From Candidatus Omnitrophota bacterium (GTDB lineage Bacteria > Omnitrophota > Gorgyraeia > Gygaellales > Profunditerraquicolaceae), in contig JAQTZX010000017.1 of assembly GCA_028687525.1 (NCBI GenBank), positions 1-13,274 of the forward strand: a DNA stretch of 13,274 bases, given 5' to 3'. Position 1 is the stretch's first letter; the number at the start of each line of letters is the position of its first letter. Below the pieces are notes generated by a model. That model saw only the letters and a list, made by a program, of their open reading frames with translations. It was not told the origin of the DNA and did not search any database. The translations under genes and the position numbers were made by a program. Of this stretch, positions 7,201-12,547 are shown in pieces.

Positions 7201-7500
7201 GGGGTCGATTCGGAATTTATCAGGAAACTGCACGAGGGCAGGCCTAACATAGCGGATGCCATCAAGAACGGACGGATAAACCTGATCATCAACACGCCCA
7301 TCGGGAGAATGAGCGTCCACGACGACAGTTATATCCGCATGCTTGCCATCCAGTATAAAATCCCCTATGTAACGACCATGGCCGCAGCTTACGCGACCGT
7401 AGAGGGTATCGAATCGGCGAAGAATAAACAAAACGAACCGATATCCCTGCAGGAATACCACCGTATGCTGGAAGAAGAATCACCGTGCAATAAAAAGTGA
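4270..7500 (+). CDS. carB: Carbamoyl-phosphate synthase large subunit
   Basis: This 1076-residue protein is close to the E. coli length (about 1073). It makes carbamoyl phosphate from bicarbonate, ATP and ammonia for pyrimidine and arginine synthesis. GGGAGAG (4258-4264) lies five bases before ATG. Domains in order: first carboxyphosphate synthetase ATP-grasp half (about 1-400, with ILIIGSGPIIIGQACEFDYSG and NLGGQTGLN); oligomerisation region (about 400-550); second ATP-grasp half from about 552 (VLILGGGPNRIGQGIEFDYTC, VQFGGQTPLN, NPRASRTVP); and a C-terminal MGS-like allosteric domain (about 935-1076, ending in the typical TTMAAAYATVEGI). It appears intact. Ammonia normally comes from the glutaminase subunit CarA, which is not in this window; carA may be elsewhere in the genome. 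The final codons and the TGA stop lie within the first unit of a palindromic repeat, which has apparently supplied the end of the gene. Third gene of the DUF1846-purF-like operon. Confidence 0.98.
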   Translation: MPGRKDIDKILIIGSGPIIIGQACEFDYSGTQACKALREEGYRIVLVNSNPATIMTDPGMADCTYIEPLTVESLTAIIMKEKPDALLPNLGGQTGLNLASALHKAGVLDKYGVRIIGVKADAIERGEDREAFKDTMKKLGIPVPRSKTCHTVEEAADVARELGFPVVIRPAYTLGGTGGGIAYNTEDLHFYANRGLNLSIIHQILIEEAVVGWEELELEVVRDEKDRKITVCFIENIDAMGVHTGDSFCVAPMLSVPLPLQKKMQELSYRIVDAIGVVGGTNIQFAHNPADDRLVVIEINPRTSRSSALASKATGFPIARISTKLAAGLDLAEIPYWRKKTLDKYDPSGKYVVIKFARWAFEKFPQAKDILGTQMKATGEVMSIAGSFKEAFQKAIRSLEIGRYGLGFAGDFNSLTLDELKTRLAFPSSERVFIMYEALRKGMGVDELHNITFIGRQFIAEMKEMVDFESRMLSIGWAGLSDDDLRQAKSWGFSDRYLAKIFAVKESDVRLRRKKTAGNARFEPVPVSGVENAAYYYSTYTPGKDLVDVSGKRKVLILGGGPNRIGQGIEFDYTCVHAAFALRDEGVDSIMINCNPETVSTDYDTSDRLYFEPLTVEDVLAVWEKERPEGAIVQFGGQTPLNIAAELEENGVKILGTSTKSIAFAEDRELFRRKMAELGIRQTEGGTAFSPDEASAIANRVGYPVMVRPSFVLGGRGMEVIYDEKMLLKYAKEAIQVSPEYPMLIDRFLDNAVECEVDALCDGDATFVAAVMEHIEHAGIHSGDSACTIPPRTIKNGHLETINAWTDKIARELKVVGFINIQFAICGDEVYILEANPRASRTVPLVSKTIGIPLARIATLLMLGKKLKDFPEIRQRKLPYISVKEAVFPFNMFPEVDPVLGPEMRATGEVMGIGWNFGLAFFKAQESAGTKLPSAGNVLITVTDKAKPELLPIAERLSRLGFRIMATENTHRFLKDKGVDSEFIRKLHEGRPNIADAIKNGRINLIINTPIGRMSVHDDSYIRMLAIQYKIPYVTTMAAAYATVEGIESAKNKQNEPISLQEYHRMLEEESPCNKK

Positions 7501-7590
7501 CAGTCACGAATTTCGTGAAAAGTGACAGTCACGAATTTCGTGACTGTCACTTTTTACCTACCGCACGGAATTCGTGACTGTCACTTTTTT
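7492..7590. repeat. GTGACAGTCACGAA palindromic repeat cluster at the 3' end of carB
   Basis: Two exact 25-base units stand in tandem (7493-7517 and 7518-7542). The second continues into a complete hairpin: AAAAGTGACAGTCACGAA (7518-7535) pairs perfectly over 18 bp with TTCGTGACTGTCACTTTT (7537-7554). A further right arm recurs at 7571-7590 after a 15-base spacer and ends in six T. The carB stop codon (7498-7500) is inside the first unit. The hairpin followed by T-runs could terminate the carB operon. The sequence differs from the GGGGACGGTTC family elsewhere in the window, so two separate palindromic repeat families are present. A REP/RAYT-like origin is inferred. Confidence 0.85.
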
Positions 7591-7606
7591 ATACTAAGAC
7601 TTTTTA

Positions 7607-7662
7607 GCCCCTGCTACAGGGGCCTTGCATCCTGGACCTGCCTGCCGGCCGGCAGGCTTTTT
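7607..7662 (+). terminator. Two hairpins, the second with a T-run, downstream of carB
   Basis: GCCCCTG (7607-7613) pairs with CAGGGGC (7617-7623) across a CTA loop but has no T-run. Then GCCTGCC-GGCC-GGCAGGC (7640-7657) forms a 7-bp GC stem followed by TTTTT (7658-7662), a standard intrinsic terminator shape. The perfect 18-base palindrome may also be a dispersed repeat. The remaining DNA up to 7743 shows a second CTTTTCAGCCCCCTG, similar to CTTTTTAGCCCCTG at 7600-7613, and nothing else recognisable. Confidence 0.55.
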
Positions 7663-7743
7663 GATCAGACTGCTTAAAAGGGCTTTTCAGCCCCCTGTTA
7701 GATTTCTTTCGAAATATTCTTGAATAGCATCCCAAGTTATTGC

Positions 7744-7771
7744 TTGCTATTTTAAGGGGATACTTTAGAAT
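7744..7771 (+). promoter_or_regulatory. Probable promoter of the lipoprotein-HAMP-peptidase cluster
   Basis: TTGCTA (7744-7749) and TAGAAT (7766-7771) are spaced by 16 bases, a moderate sigma70-type match. They lie about 50 bases ahead of the lipoprotein start and after the terminator-like hairpins of the carB operon, the expected place for a new transcription unit. Confidence 0.4.
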
Positions 7772-7819
7772 AATAGATGGAAATGATTGTTTTCCTTATT
7801 GGAGAAAGGAGTCTCTACC

Positions 7820-8377
7820 ATGAAAAAATATGCCGTTATTCTATTAACCGGTTTATTCGTTGCGGGGTGCATGGGCAGGCCGTCGGGAGGAAAGCCTCTG
7901 GCCAGGATCAATAATTATGAGATCTCCGAGGCGGAATTCGAGGAGGAGTTTAAGGCTTCTCCGTACATCCATAACGATACCGTTGAATCCCGCGGGGAAT
8001 TCCTTAATACCCTGATCAACCGCAAGTTGATACTGCAGGACGCCCAGAAGAAGGGCATGGATAAGGATGAAAGCTTTCTCAAAATGATAGAAAGATTCTG
8101 GGAGCAGTCTCTTGTGAAGCTCGCCCTGGACCGGAAAAGCAATGAAATAGCCGGCTCCGCGTTTGTCGGCGACAAGGAAGTGAAAGAGGCCTATGAGGCG
8201 ATGTTCAAAGAGGGCAAGACCGATAAGCCGTATGACCAGATGTATCAGCCGATAAAATGGCAGTTAACCAAGCAGAAAGAGAATCAGACGATGTCCGAGT
8301 GGTTGATAAGCCTGCGCAAGAACGCTGATATAAAAATATTTGGGGGATTGGTTCCCCAGGATAGGGGGGGGAAATGA
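7820..8377 (+). CDS. Lipoprotein with SurA/PrsA-like N-terminal chaperone domain, no PPIase domain
   Basis: This 185-residue protein has its start fixed by GGAGAAAGGAG (7801-7811), eight bases before ATG. An in-frame TTG at 7787 would place residues before the signal sequence and is rejected. Residues 1-17 form a lipoprotein signal with lipobox VAGC, so Cys17 is predicted to be lipidated. The mature part begins LARINNYEISEAEFEEEF and continues ...RGEFLNTLINRKLILQDAQKKGMDKDESF..., the pattern of SurA_N / trigger-factor-like chaperone domains. VGDKEVKEAYE and a final helix (KWQLTKQKENQTMSEWLISLRKNADIKI) follow. In SurA or PrsA a parvulin isomerase domain would sit before that last helix; here it is missing. 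It is probably a periplasmic, membrane-anchored holdase or assembly factor. Its end overlaps the next start (ATGA), so the two are likely translated in step. Confidence 0.8.
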   Translation: MKKYAVILLTGLFVAGCMGRPSGGKPLARINNYEISEAEFEEEFKASPYIHNDTVESRGEFLNTLINRKLILQDAQKKGMDKDESFLKMIERFWEQSLVKLALDRKSNEIAGSAFVGDKEVKEAYEAMFKEGKTDKPYDQMYQPIKWQLTKQKENQTMSEWLISLRKNADIKIFGGLVPQDRGGK

Positions 8378-8958
8378 AGAACAGCAGGTGTAACCGCCGC
8401 AACTATATGATCGATAAAAAATTCCAGGCCGGGTTTATTTTGCGGTTCGGCATCCTGGTTTTCCTGGGGGGGCTGATTACCATAACCGTGCTTTACCTGT
8501 TAGCGGCGCAGTCCACCACCGTGGTAATCCATAATTCCCGCGTGGTGGCGCGCACCACCGCCGACTCCATACTGCCTTTTCTTTTGCCGACCGTGATAAT
8601 CGTTACGTTGATGATAGGCGCGGCCGCGGCTGTTCTGGCGATGCTTGTTTCGCATAAGATATCCGGGCCGCTTTTCCGTTTCAAGGGGGTTCTGGAGGTT
8701 TTGGGAGGCGGGGATTTTTCTTCGGAGTTCAATATACGCCGGCGCGACCAACTGCATGATGTGGCCGATATCATGAACAATATGATCCGCGGCACGCGGC
8801 AGGAATTACATAAGCTCAAAAACAGCACCGAATTATTGAAAGAAAAGCTTAAGGGCATGCCGGAGGAAGAATTTCCTCCGGAGAAACGGCAGGCCTTAAA
8901 AGAATGCAAGCAGTTAGTCGAAGAATTGAACAAGCGCGTTTATCATTTTAAGACCTGA
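8374..8958 (+). CDS. Two-TM HAMP-domain membrane protein without an output domain
   Basis: This 194-residue protein starts at an ATG overlapping the previous stop by four bases, with a run of eight G (8364-8371) as ribosome binding site. ATG at codon 12 (YMIDKKFQ) is an alternative. TM1 spans about residues 21-44. A short periplasmic loop of roughly 20 residues (QSTTVVIHNSRVVARTTADS) follows, then TM2 at about 68-92. Then comes a HAMP domain (HKISGPLFRFKGVLEVLGGGDFSSEFNIRRRDQLHDVADIMNNMI) and a charged coiled-coil tail to the end. HAMP modules normally pass signals to kinase, cyclase or chemoreceptor outputs; none is present here. It may signal by partner binding or act as a membrane scaffold. 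Its gene overlaps the peptidase gene by one base (TGATG), which suggests a common unit. Confidence 0.8.
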   Translation: MKNSRCNRRNYMIDKKFQAGFILRFGILVFLGGLITITVLYLLAAQSTTVVIHNSRVVARTTADSILPFLLPTVIIVTLMIGAAAAVLAMLVSHKISGPLFRFKGVLEVLGGGDFSSEFNIRRRDQLHDVADIMNNMIRGTRQELHKLKNSTELLKEKLKGMPEEEFPPEKRQALKECKQLVEELNKRVYHFKT

Positions 8959-9551
8959 TGCCCAAGTTTGCCGTTAATAAAGCCTTTTATTTTGCCGTGA
9001 CCGCGGCGGTTATTTTTCTTAATGCTTCCGTGATTGCCTCCGCTGTTGTGGAGGATGGGTTCGGCGCATCCAGGAAGATCGAAGGCAGGTATTTTACCGT
9101 TTACTATGCTCCCCAGCTTGATCCTTTGTCTTTGTCCGGGCAACTGGATATCGGTGCCGGAGAAAAAGTGCTGGCCGGCGGGGATCCGTCTTCCGGCCAG
9201 GGGTCCGGCCTGGCAGAGGCGTTGGACACTCTTTTTACCCGTGTTTGCGGCATACTGGATATGCAGTTATACAGTTATCAGGGGAGTATCAAAGTTTGCG
9301 CGAACCAGTCCCAGTTGGCAGGTATATACCGGAGGCTTTTTGATAGAGACCCGGGCGAAGTGAAGTCTTTTTATGTTTATGAGCTAAACACCATTTATAC
9401 CTCCGCCGAGAATTTCCGGCGGGGAATAATCGGCCATGAGATAGGTCATGCCATTATGAGTCATTATTTCGTGGTTCAGCCGCCGGTAAAGATCCAGGAG
9501 GTATTAGCCGGTTACGTCGAGTACCAACTGCGCAAACCGACGAGGAATTAA
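8958..9551 (+). CDS. Exported HExxH metallopeptidase-like protein
   Basis: This 197-residue protein starts in TGATG, with the previous stop overlapping the ATG by one base. Residues 1-29 form a signal peptide (hydrophobic 10-27, likely cut after ASA). The zinc motif H160-E161-I-G-H164 lies in GIIGHEIGHAIMSHYF. E181 in VKIQEVLAGYVEYQL occupies the position of the third ligand in gluzincins, resembling the sEGlAeY motif of MA-family peptidases but with Gly replaced by Val. The preceding part (RYFTVYYAPQLDP ... GILDMQLYSYQGSIKVCANQSQL) also has the look of MA-clan predicted peptidases. It is probably a periplasmic or surface protease of unknown substrate. Family assignment rests on motifs, and activity is not shown. 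The gene ends exactly where a palindromic repeat begins. Confidence 0.75.
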   Translation: MPKFAVNKAFYFAVTAAVIFLNASVIASAVVEDGFGASRKIEGRYFTVYYAPQLDPLSLSGQLDIGAGEKVLAGGDPSSGQGSGLAEALDTLFTRVCGILDMQLYSYQGSIKVCANQSQLAGIYRRLFDRDPGEVKSFYVYELNTIYTSAENFRRGIIGHEIGHAIMSHYFVVQPPVKIQEVLAGYVEYQLRKPTRN

Positions 9552-9604
9552 AGAAAGGGGACGGTTCTATTTTTCCAGAAAAAAATAGAACCGTCCCCTT
9601 TCTT
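9551..9604. repeat. GGGGACGGTTC palindromic repeat, copy 2
   Basis: A perfect 24-bp inverted repeat, left arm 9551-9574 and right arm 9581-9604, surrounds a six-base loop. The core GGGGACGGTTCTATTTTT is identical to the left arm of the copy at 110-127. The left arm begins on the last base of the TAA stop of the peptidase gene. The hairpin could terminate or stabilise that transcript. It is of the same REP-like family as the first copy, with no transposase nearby. Confidence 0.85.
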
Positions 9605-9645
9605 TTGAACCATTTTCTTTTTTTGAAAAAAATTTTAAAAAAATC

Positions 9646-9674
9646 TTAACAACAAATACACATTATGTTAAAAA
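9646..9674 (+). promoter_or_regulatory. Possible promoter of the two-partner secretion operon
   Basis: TTAACA (9646-9651) and TAAAAA (9669-9674) are spaced by 17 bases. Very A/T-rich DNA (9611-9650) lies upstream and could act as an UP element. The -10 box is weak. It lies between the repeat hairpin and the first gene of the TPS operon, where a promoter is needed. Confidence 0.35.
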
Positions 9675-9714
9675 AGAAAGACTTTCGTATCAAACAACTT
9701 GTAGAACAACAAAG

Positions 9715-10620
9715 GTGGAAGAGTTGCTCGAGAAAAAAACCAGCCACAGCTTTAAAAGATCCCCGTTCAATAGACTTCTTCACGTCTGCCTGATGTTTCT
9801 TTTCGCATCCGGTTCCTATTCCGCGTACCCCGTAGTTTTTTCCATAGCCCAGAATGAAACATGTGCCGGTGAGGCCGGGCAACAAAAAAAAGAATCCAGT
9901 GATTATATTACCGTTATCCCCCAGTCTCTGCAAGAAATACTGTCCCAGGCCCAGCAGTTGACGGATGCCGGTCAATATGAGGACGCGATGGCTGTCTATA
10001 ATTACGCGTATGATATTACCCGGGATCCGGCTGAGAAACAAGATATAATAAAGAAGAAAAATGAAGTTAAATCTGTTATAGCCGAACAGAAAGCGGCAGA
10101 GGAGAAGGCCGCCGCGGAAGCGCAGAAACAGGCGGATTTGGAAAAGAAGACCCAGCTTCAGAGAGAGCGGGAACAGGCATTTGCGGAAAAGCAGGCTGTT
10201 CTTGAGAAGCAGAAAGCGGAGAAACAAGCCGCGATAGACGCGCAGAGAGCGGAAAAGCAGGCCGCTGAAAGAGTTAAGCAGGAAAGAGCCGCCGCCGAAA
10301 AAGCCCGGCTTCAGCAGGAGCGTGAACAGAAAGAGGCAGAGAAGAAGTCTGCCGCGGAAACACAGAAGCAGATGGATATAGAAAAAAAGGTTCAACTTCA
10401 GAGAGAGCGTGAACAAAAAATTGCGGAGAAGAAAGCCGCCGCGGAAGCGCAGAAACAGGCGGACATAGAAAAGAAGGCCCGGATTCAGAAAGAGCGTGAA
10501 CAAAAACTCGCCGAAAAGAAAGCCGCCGCGGAAGCGCAGAAGGAAGCGGCTGCCATCAAAAAAGAAGCCGCAAAAAAAGCGAAAGAGTTGGAGAAACAGC
10601 AGAAAGAAACCGCGCAATAA
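9715..10620 (+). CDS. Exported TolA-like protein with long K/E/A/Q-rich helical repeats
   Basis: The frame gives 301 residues from GTG at 9715. TTG at 9724 is an equally good start because AAAGGTGG (9711-9718) lies five bases before it. A hydrophobic segment (about residues 21-40) serves as signal peptide or anchor, followed by a linker to about 70. One TPR-like helix pair (SLQEILSQAQQLTDAGQYEDAMAVYNYAYDI, about 71-101) comes next. From about 122 to the end is a continuous low-complexity charged helix built partly of 29-residue repeats. Such helices, as in TolA or TonB-type linkers, span the periplasm or form coiled coils. There is no TonB or TolA C-terminal domain. It lies 30 bases ahead of tpsB, so a periplasmic accessory role in two-partner secretion is plausible but inferred. 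Low-complexity composition limits any homology claim. Confidence 0.7.
   Translation: MEELLEKKTSHSFKRSPFNRLLHVCLMFLFASGSYSAYPVVFSIAQNETCAGEAGQQKKESSDYITVIPQSLQEILSQAQQLTDAGQYEDAMAVYNYAYDITRDPAEKQDIIKKKNEVKSVIAEQKAAEEKAAAEAQKQADLEKKTQLQREREQAFAEKQAVLEKQKAEKQAAIDAQRAEKQAAERVKQERAAAEKARLQQEREQKEAEKKSAAETQKQMDIEKKVQLQREREQKIAEKKAAAEAQKQADIEKKARIQKEREQKLAEKKAAAEAQKEAAAIKKEAAKKAKELEKQQKETAQ
10099..10548 (+). repeat. 87-base in-frame repeats in the helical protein
   Basis: Units of 87 bases (29 residues, beginning EKKAAAEAQKQADIEKK) occur at 10099-10185, 10339-10425 and 10426-10512, with a partial one at 10513-10548. The middle section 10186-10338 (51 residues) is diverged. The last two full copies are immediately in tandem and closely similar in DNA, which points to recent expansion by recombination or slippage. 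Copy number may vary between strains. Confidence 0.75.
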
Positions 10621-10650
10621 ACCGGTATCATATATATAAGAGGGAACAGC

Positions 10651-12492
10651 ATGACGGCAAGAATAAAAAGAGAAGGGGTGTTCATCCGCAAGAGTATTTC
10701 AGCGGTTGTATTCCCGGTGATCTTATCGGCCGCTTTAATAAATATAAAAGGGGTTTTTGCCCAGGAGAGCGCTGAAACGGATAAGCGTCCATTGGGGGTA
10801 CAGGAAGAATTAAGTGTCCTTAAAGAAAAGGTCGGCAGTCTTGAGAAGACCGTCTCCGAACAGGCGGCCCTTATTGAACAGCAGAGAAAGATCCTGGATA
10901 AACTTCTTGAAGTCGCCCCTAAGGAAATAAAAACCGCATTTACCCCGGTGGAACCTAAAACACTGGTCAAGCGGTTTGTGATAAAAGGAGCGAATTTATT
11001 TACCGCCAAAGATTTTGAACCGGTTTTGGATAAATACAGGGATAAAGAAATCAGTATGACCGATTTACAGAAAGCCGCCGATGAGATAACCGGACTGTAC
11101 CGTAAAAAGGGTTATATTACGTCTTTGACATATGTCCCCGAACAGGAAATAACCGATAATACCGTGGAATTCAAGGTTGTAGAAGGGCGCATAGGGGATA
11201 TCCAGGTTGAAGCGCCTAAATACGGTAAGGTGGAAACCATCCGGAATAAATTCCTGGTGGAGAAGGGGCAGATACTGGATTCCAAAAAGTTGGAGGTTAA
11301 TCTGCACCGTATCAATAAACAGACGGACCGTACGATGCGCGCGGTTCTCTCTCCCGGAGCCACTCCAGAGACATCGAATCTACTGGTGAAAGTGGATAAA
11401 GAAAAGTCTCCCCAGCATTTCTTCACCGAATTTAACAACCGCGGGAGCAAATACACGGATAAGAAACGCTGGGGCCTGGGATATGTCAACAACAACCTTT
11501 TGGGCAATGATGATATGCTGGCGGTCAAGTTCAACTCCAATAATCAGAATGACGTGTACAGCGGGAGCGCGGCGTATGATATGGCCGTTTCCCGTTACAA
11601 TACGCGTCTTGGAGTATATGCCGCGTATTCCCGCGCGGATATCGGCGGCCAGTTTGCGGTATTGACTCCCGAAGGCCGCGCCCATGTCTGGGGTTTATAT
11701 TTAAGCCACCCCTGGCTGGATAAGGAATTTATAGACGAAGCCACCAATACCAGCATGGCATTGACAAGCAATCTTACCGCCGGATTCGATTCCATCAGCG
11801 TTACCAATAAAATCCTGGGCAATAAAACCAGCAAAGATGAACTTCGGGTGGCCAAAGTCGGCATTAACTTCGAAGAGACCGATAATCTGGGCCGCGGAAG
11901 TTTCAGCACGGAAGTGCACGCGGGCATTCCCGGAATACTGGGCGCGATGGAAAAGTATGATGTGAACGCCAGCCGCATGGACGCGGGCGGCGAGTTCCAG
12001 AAATATACCGGTTCCGTTACCAGGATCACCCGTTTACCCGCTTCGGTCATGCTTATCAATTCATTCAAGGGGCAGTACACGACTGATGCCTTGGTGAATT
12101 CCGCGCAGATGGTTTTGGGCGGCGCGGATACCGTCAGAGGTTTTCCCGAAGCCGAATACCTTGCCGATTACGGGTGGATCAATACCGTGGAATTGCGCGC
12201 CCCGATGTTTTTACTGCCTGCCGTTTTAAAAGTCCCGTTTGATAAAAAACGCACTTCTCTTCTTGACGCGATCCAGCTGGTAGGGTTCATTGACGCCGGC
12301 AAAGGATATCTTAACAAGCACCGCGCGGGGGAGGTCGAGGACAAGTATCTTATCGGCGCTGGTTTTGGATTCCGGATCGATTTTTACGACCACTTACGCG
12401 GCAAGATCGATGTAGGTTTCCCCCTGGGTAATGAAGACCCCAGCGACGGTTCGAACAGCACGGTCCACTTCGGGTTGCAATACGGATGGTAA
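10651..12492 (+). CDS. TpsB two-partner secretion transporter (FhaC/ShlB/HecB family)
   Basis: This 613-residue outer-membrane protein should export the TpsA encoded just downstream. AAGAGGG (10638-10644) lies six bases before ATG. The signal peptide (1-37) ends at VFA. A coiled coil (about 48-88, LSVLKEKVGSLEKTVSEQAALIEQQRKILDKLL) follows instead of the usual N-terminal plug helix and linker. The first POTRA (about 106-181) runs from VKRFVIKGANLF to VEFKVVEG, the second POTRA covers about 182-255, and the ShlB-type 16-strand barrel occupies about 258-613. The loop-6 signature VRGF is at residues 495-498 (GADTVRGFPEAEYLADYGW). The chain ends with an aromatic residue (HFGLQYGW), as outer-membrane beta-barrel proteins do, here Trp rather than the usual Phe. 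Length is slightly above typical family members, explained by the coiled coil. It lies 55 bases before tpsA. Confidence 0.95.
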   Translation: MTARIKREGVFIRKSISAVVFPVILSAALINIKGVFAQESAETDKRPLGVQEELSVLKEKVGSLEKTVSEQAALIEQQRKILDKLLEVAPKEIKTAFTPVEPKTLVKRFVIKGANLFTAKDFEPVLDKYRDKEISMTDLQKAADEITGLYRKKGYITSLTYVPEQEITDNTVEFKVVEGRIGDIQVEAPKYGKVETIRNKFLVEKGQILDSKKLEVNLHRINKQTDRTMRAVLSPGATPETSNLLVKVDKEKSPQHFFTEFNNRGSKYTDKKRWGLGYVNNNLLGNDDMLAVKFNSNNQNDVYSGSAAYDMAVSRYNTRLGVYAAYSRADIGGQFAVLTPEGRAHVWGLYLSHPWLDKEFIDEATNTSMALTSNLTAGFDSISVTNKILGNKTSKDELRVAKVGINFEETDNLGRGSFSTEVHAGIPGILGAMEKYDVNASRMDAGGEFQKYTGSVTRITRLPASVMLINSFKGQYTTDALVNSAQMVLGGADTVRGFPEAEYLADYGWINTVELRAPMFLLPAVLKVPFDKKRTSLLDAIQLVGFIDAGKGYLNKHRAGEVEDKYLIGAGFGFRIDFYDHLRGKIDVGFPLGNEDPSDGSNSTVHFGLQYGW

Positions 12493-12547
12493 CCGGTTGT
12501 CATGCCGGTGTCTTTCGCGGTCTAATACAATAAAAAGGATAAATTAT

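Noticed and set aside
6301..7461. Long minus-strand ORF (386 codons) over carB
   Set aside because: It is antisense to conserved CarB domains and has no recognisable motif or credible start.
7492..7590. CRISPR array
   Set aside because: The units are directly adjacent with no unique spacers of regular length, and there are no cas genes. It is a palindromic repeat cluster.
9646..10617. Minus-strand ORF rich in Phe, Leu, Arg and Gly that looks like a membrane protein
   Set aside because: It is the complement of the Lys/Glu-rich repeat gene; its apparent hydrophobic repeats come from AAG/GAG/GAA codons read in reverse.
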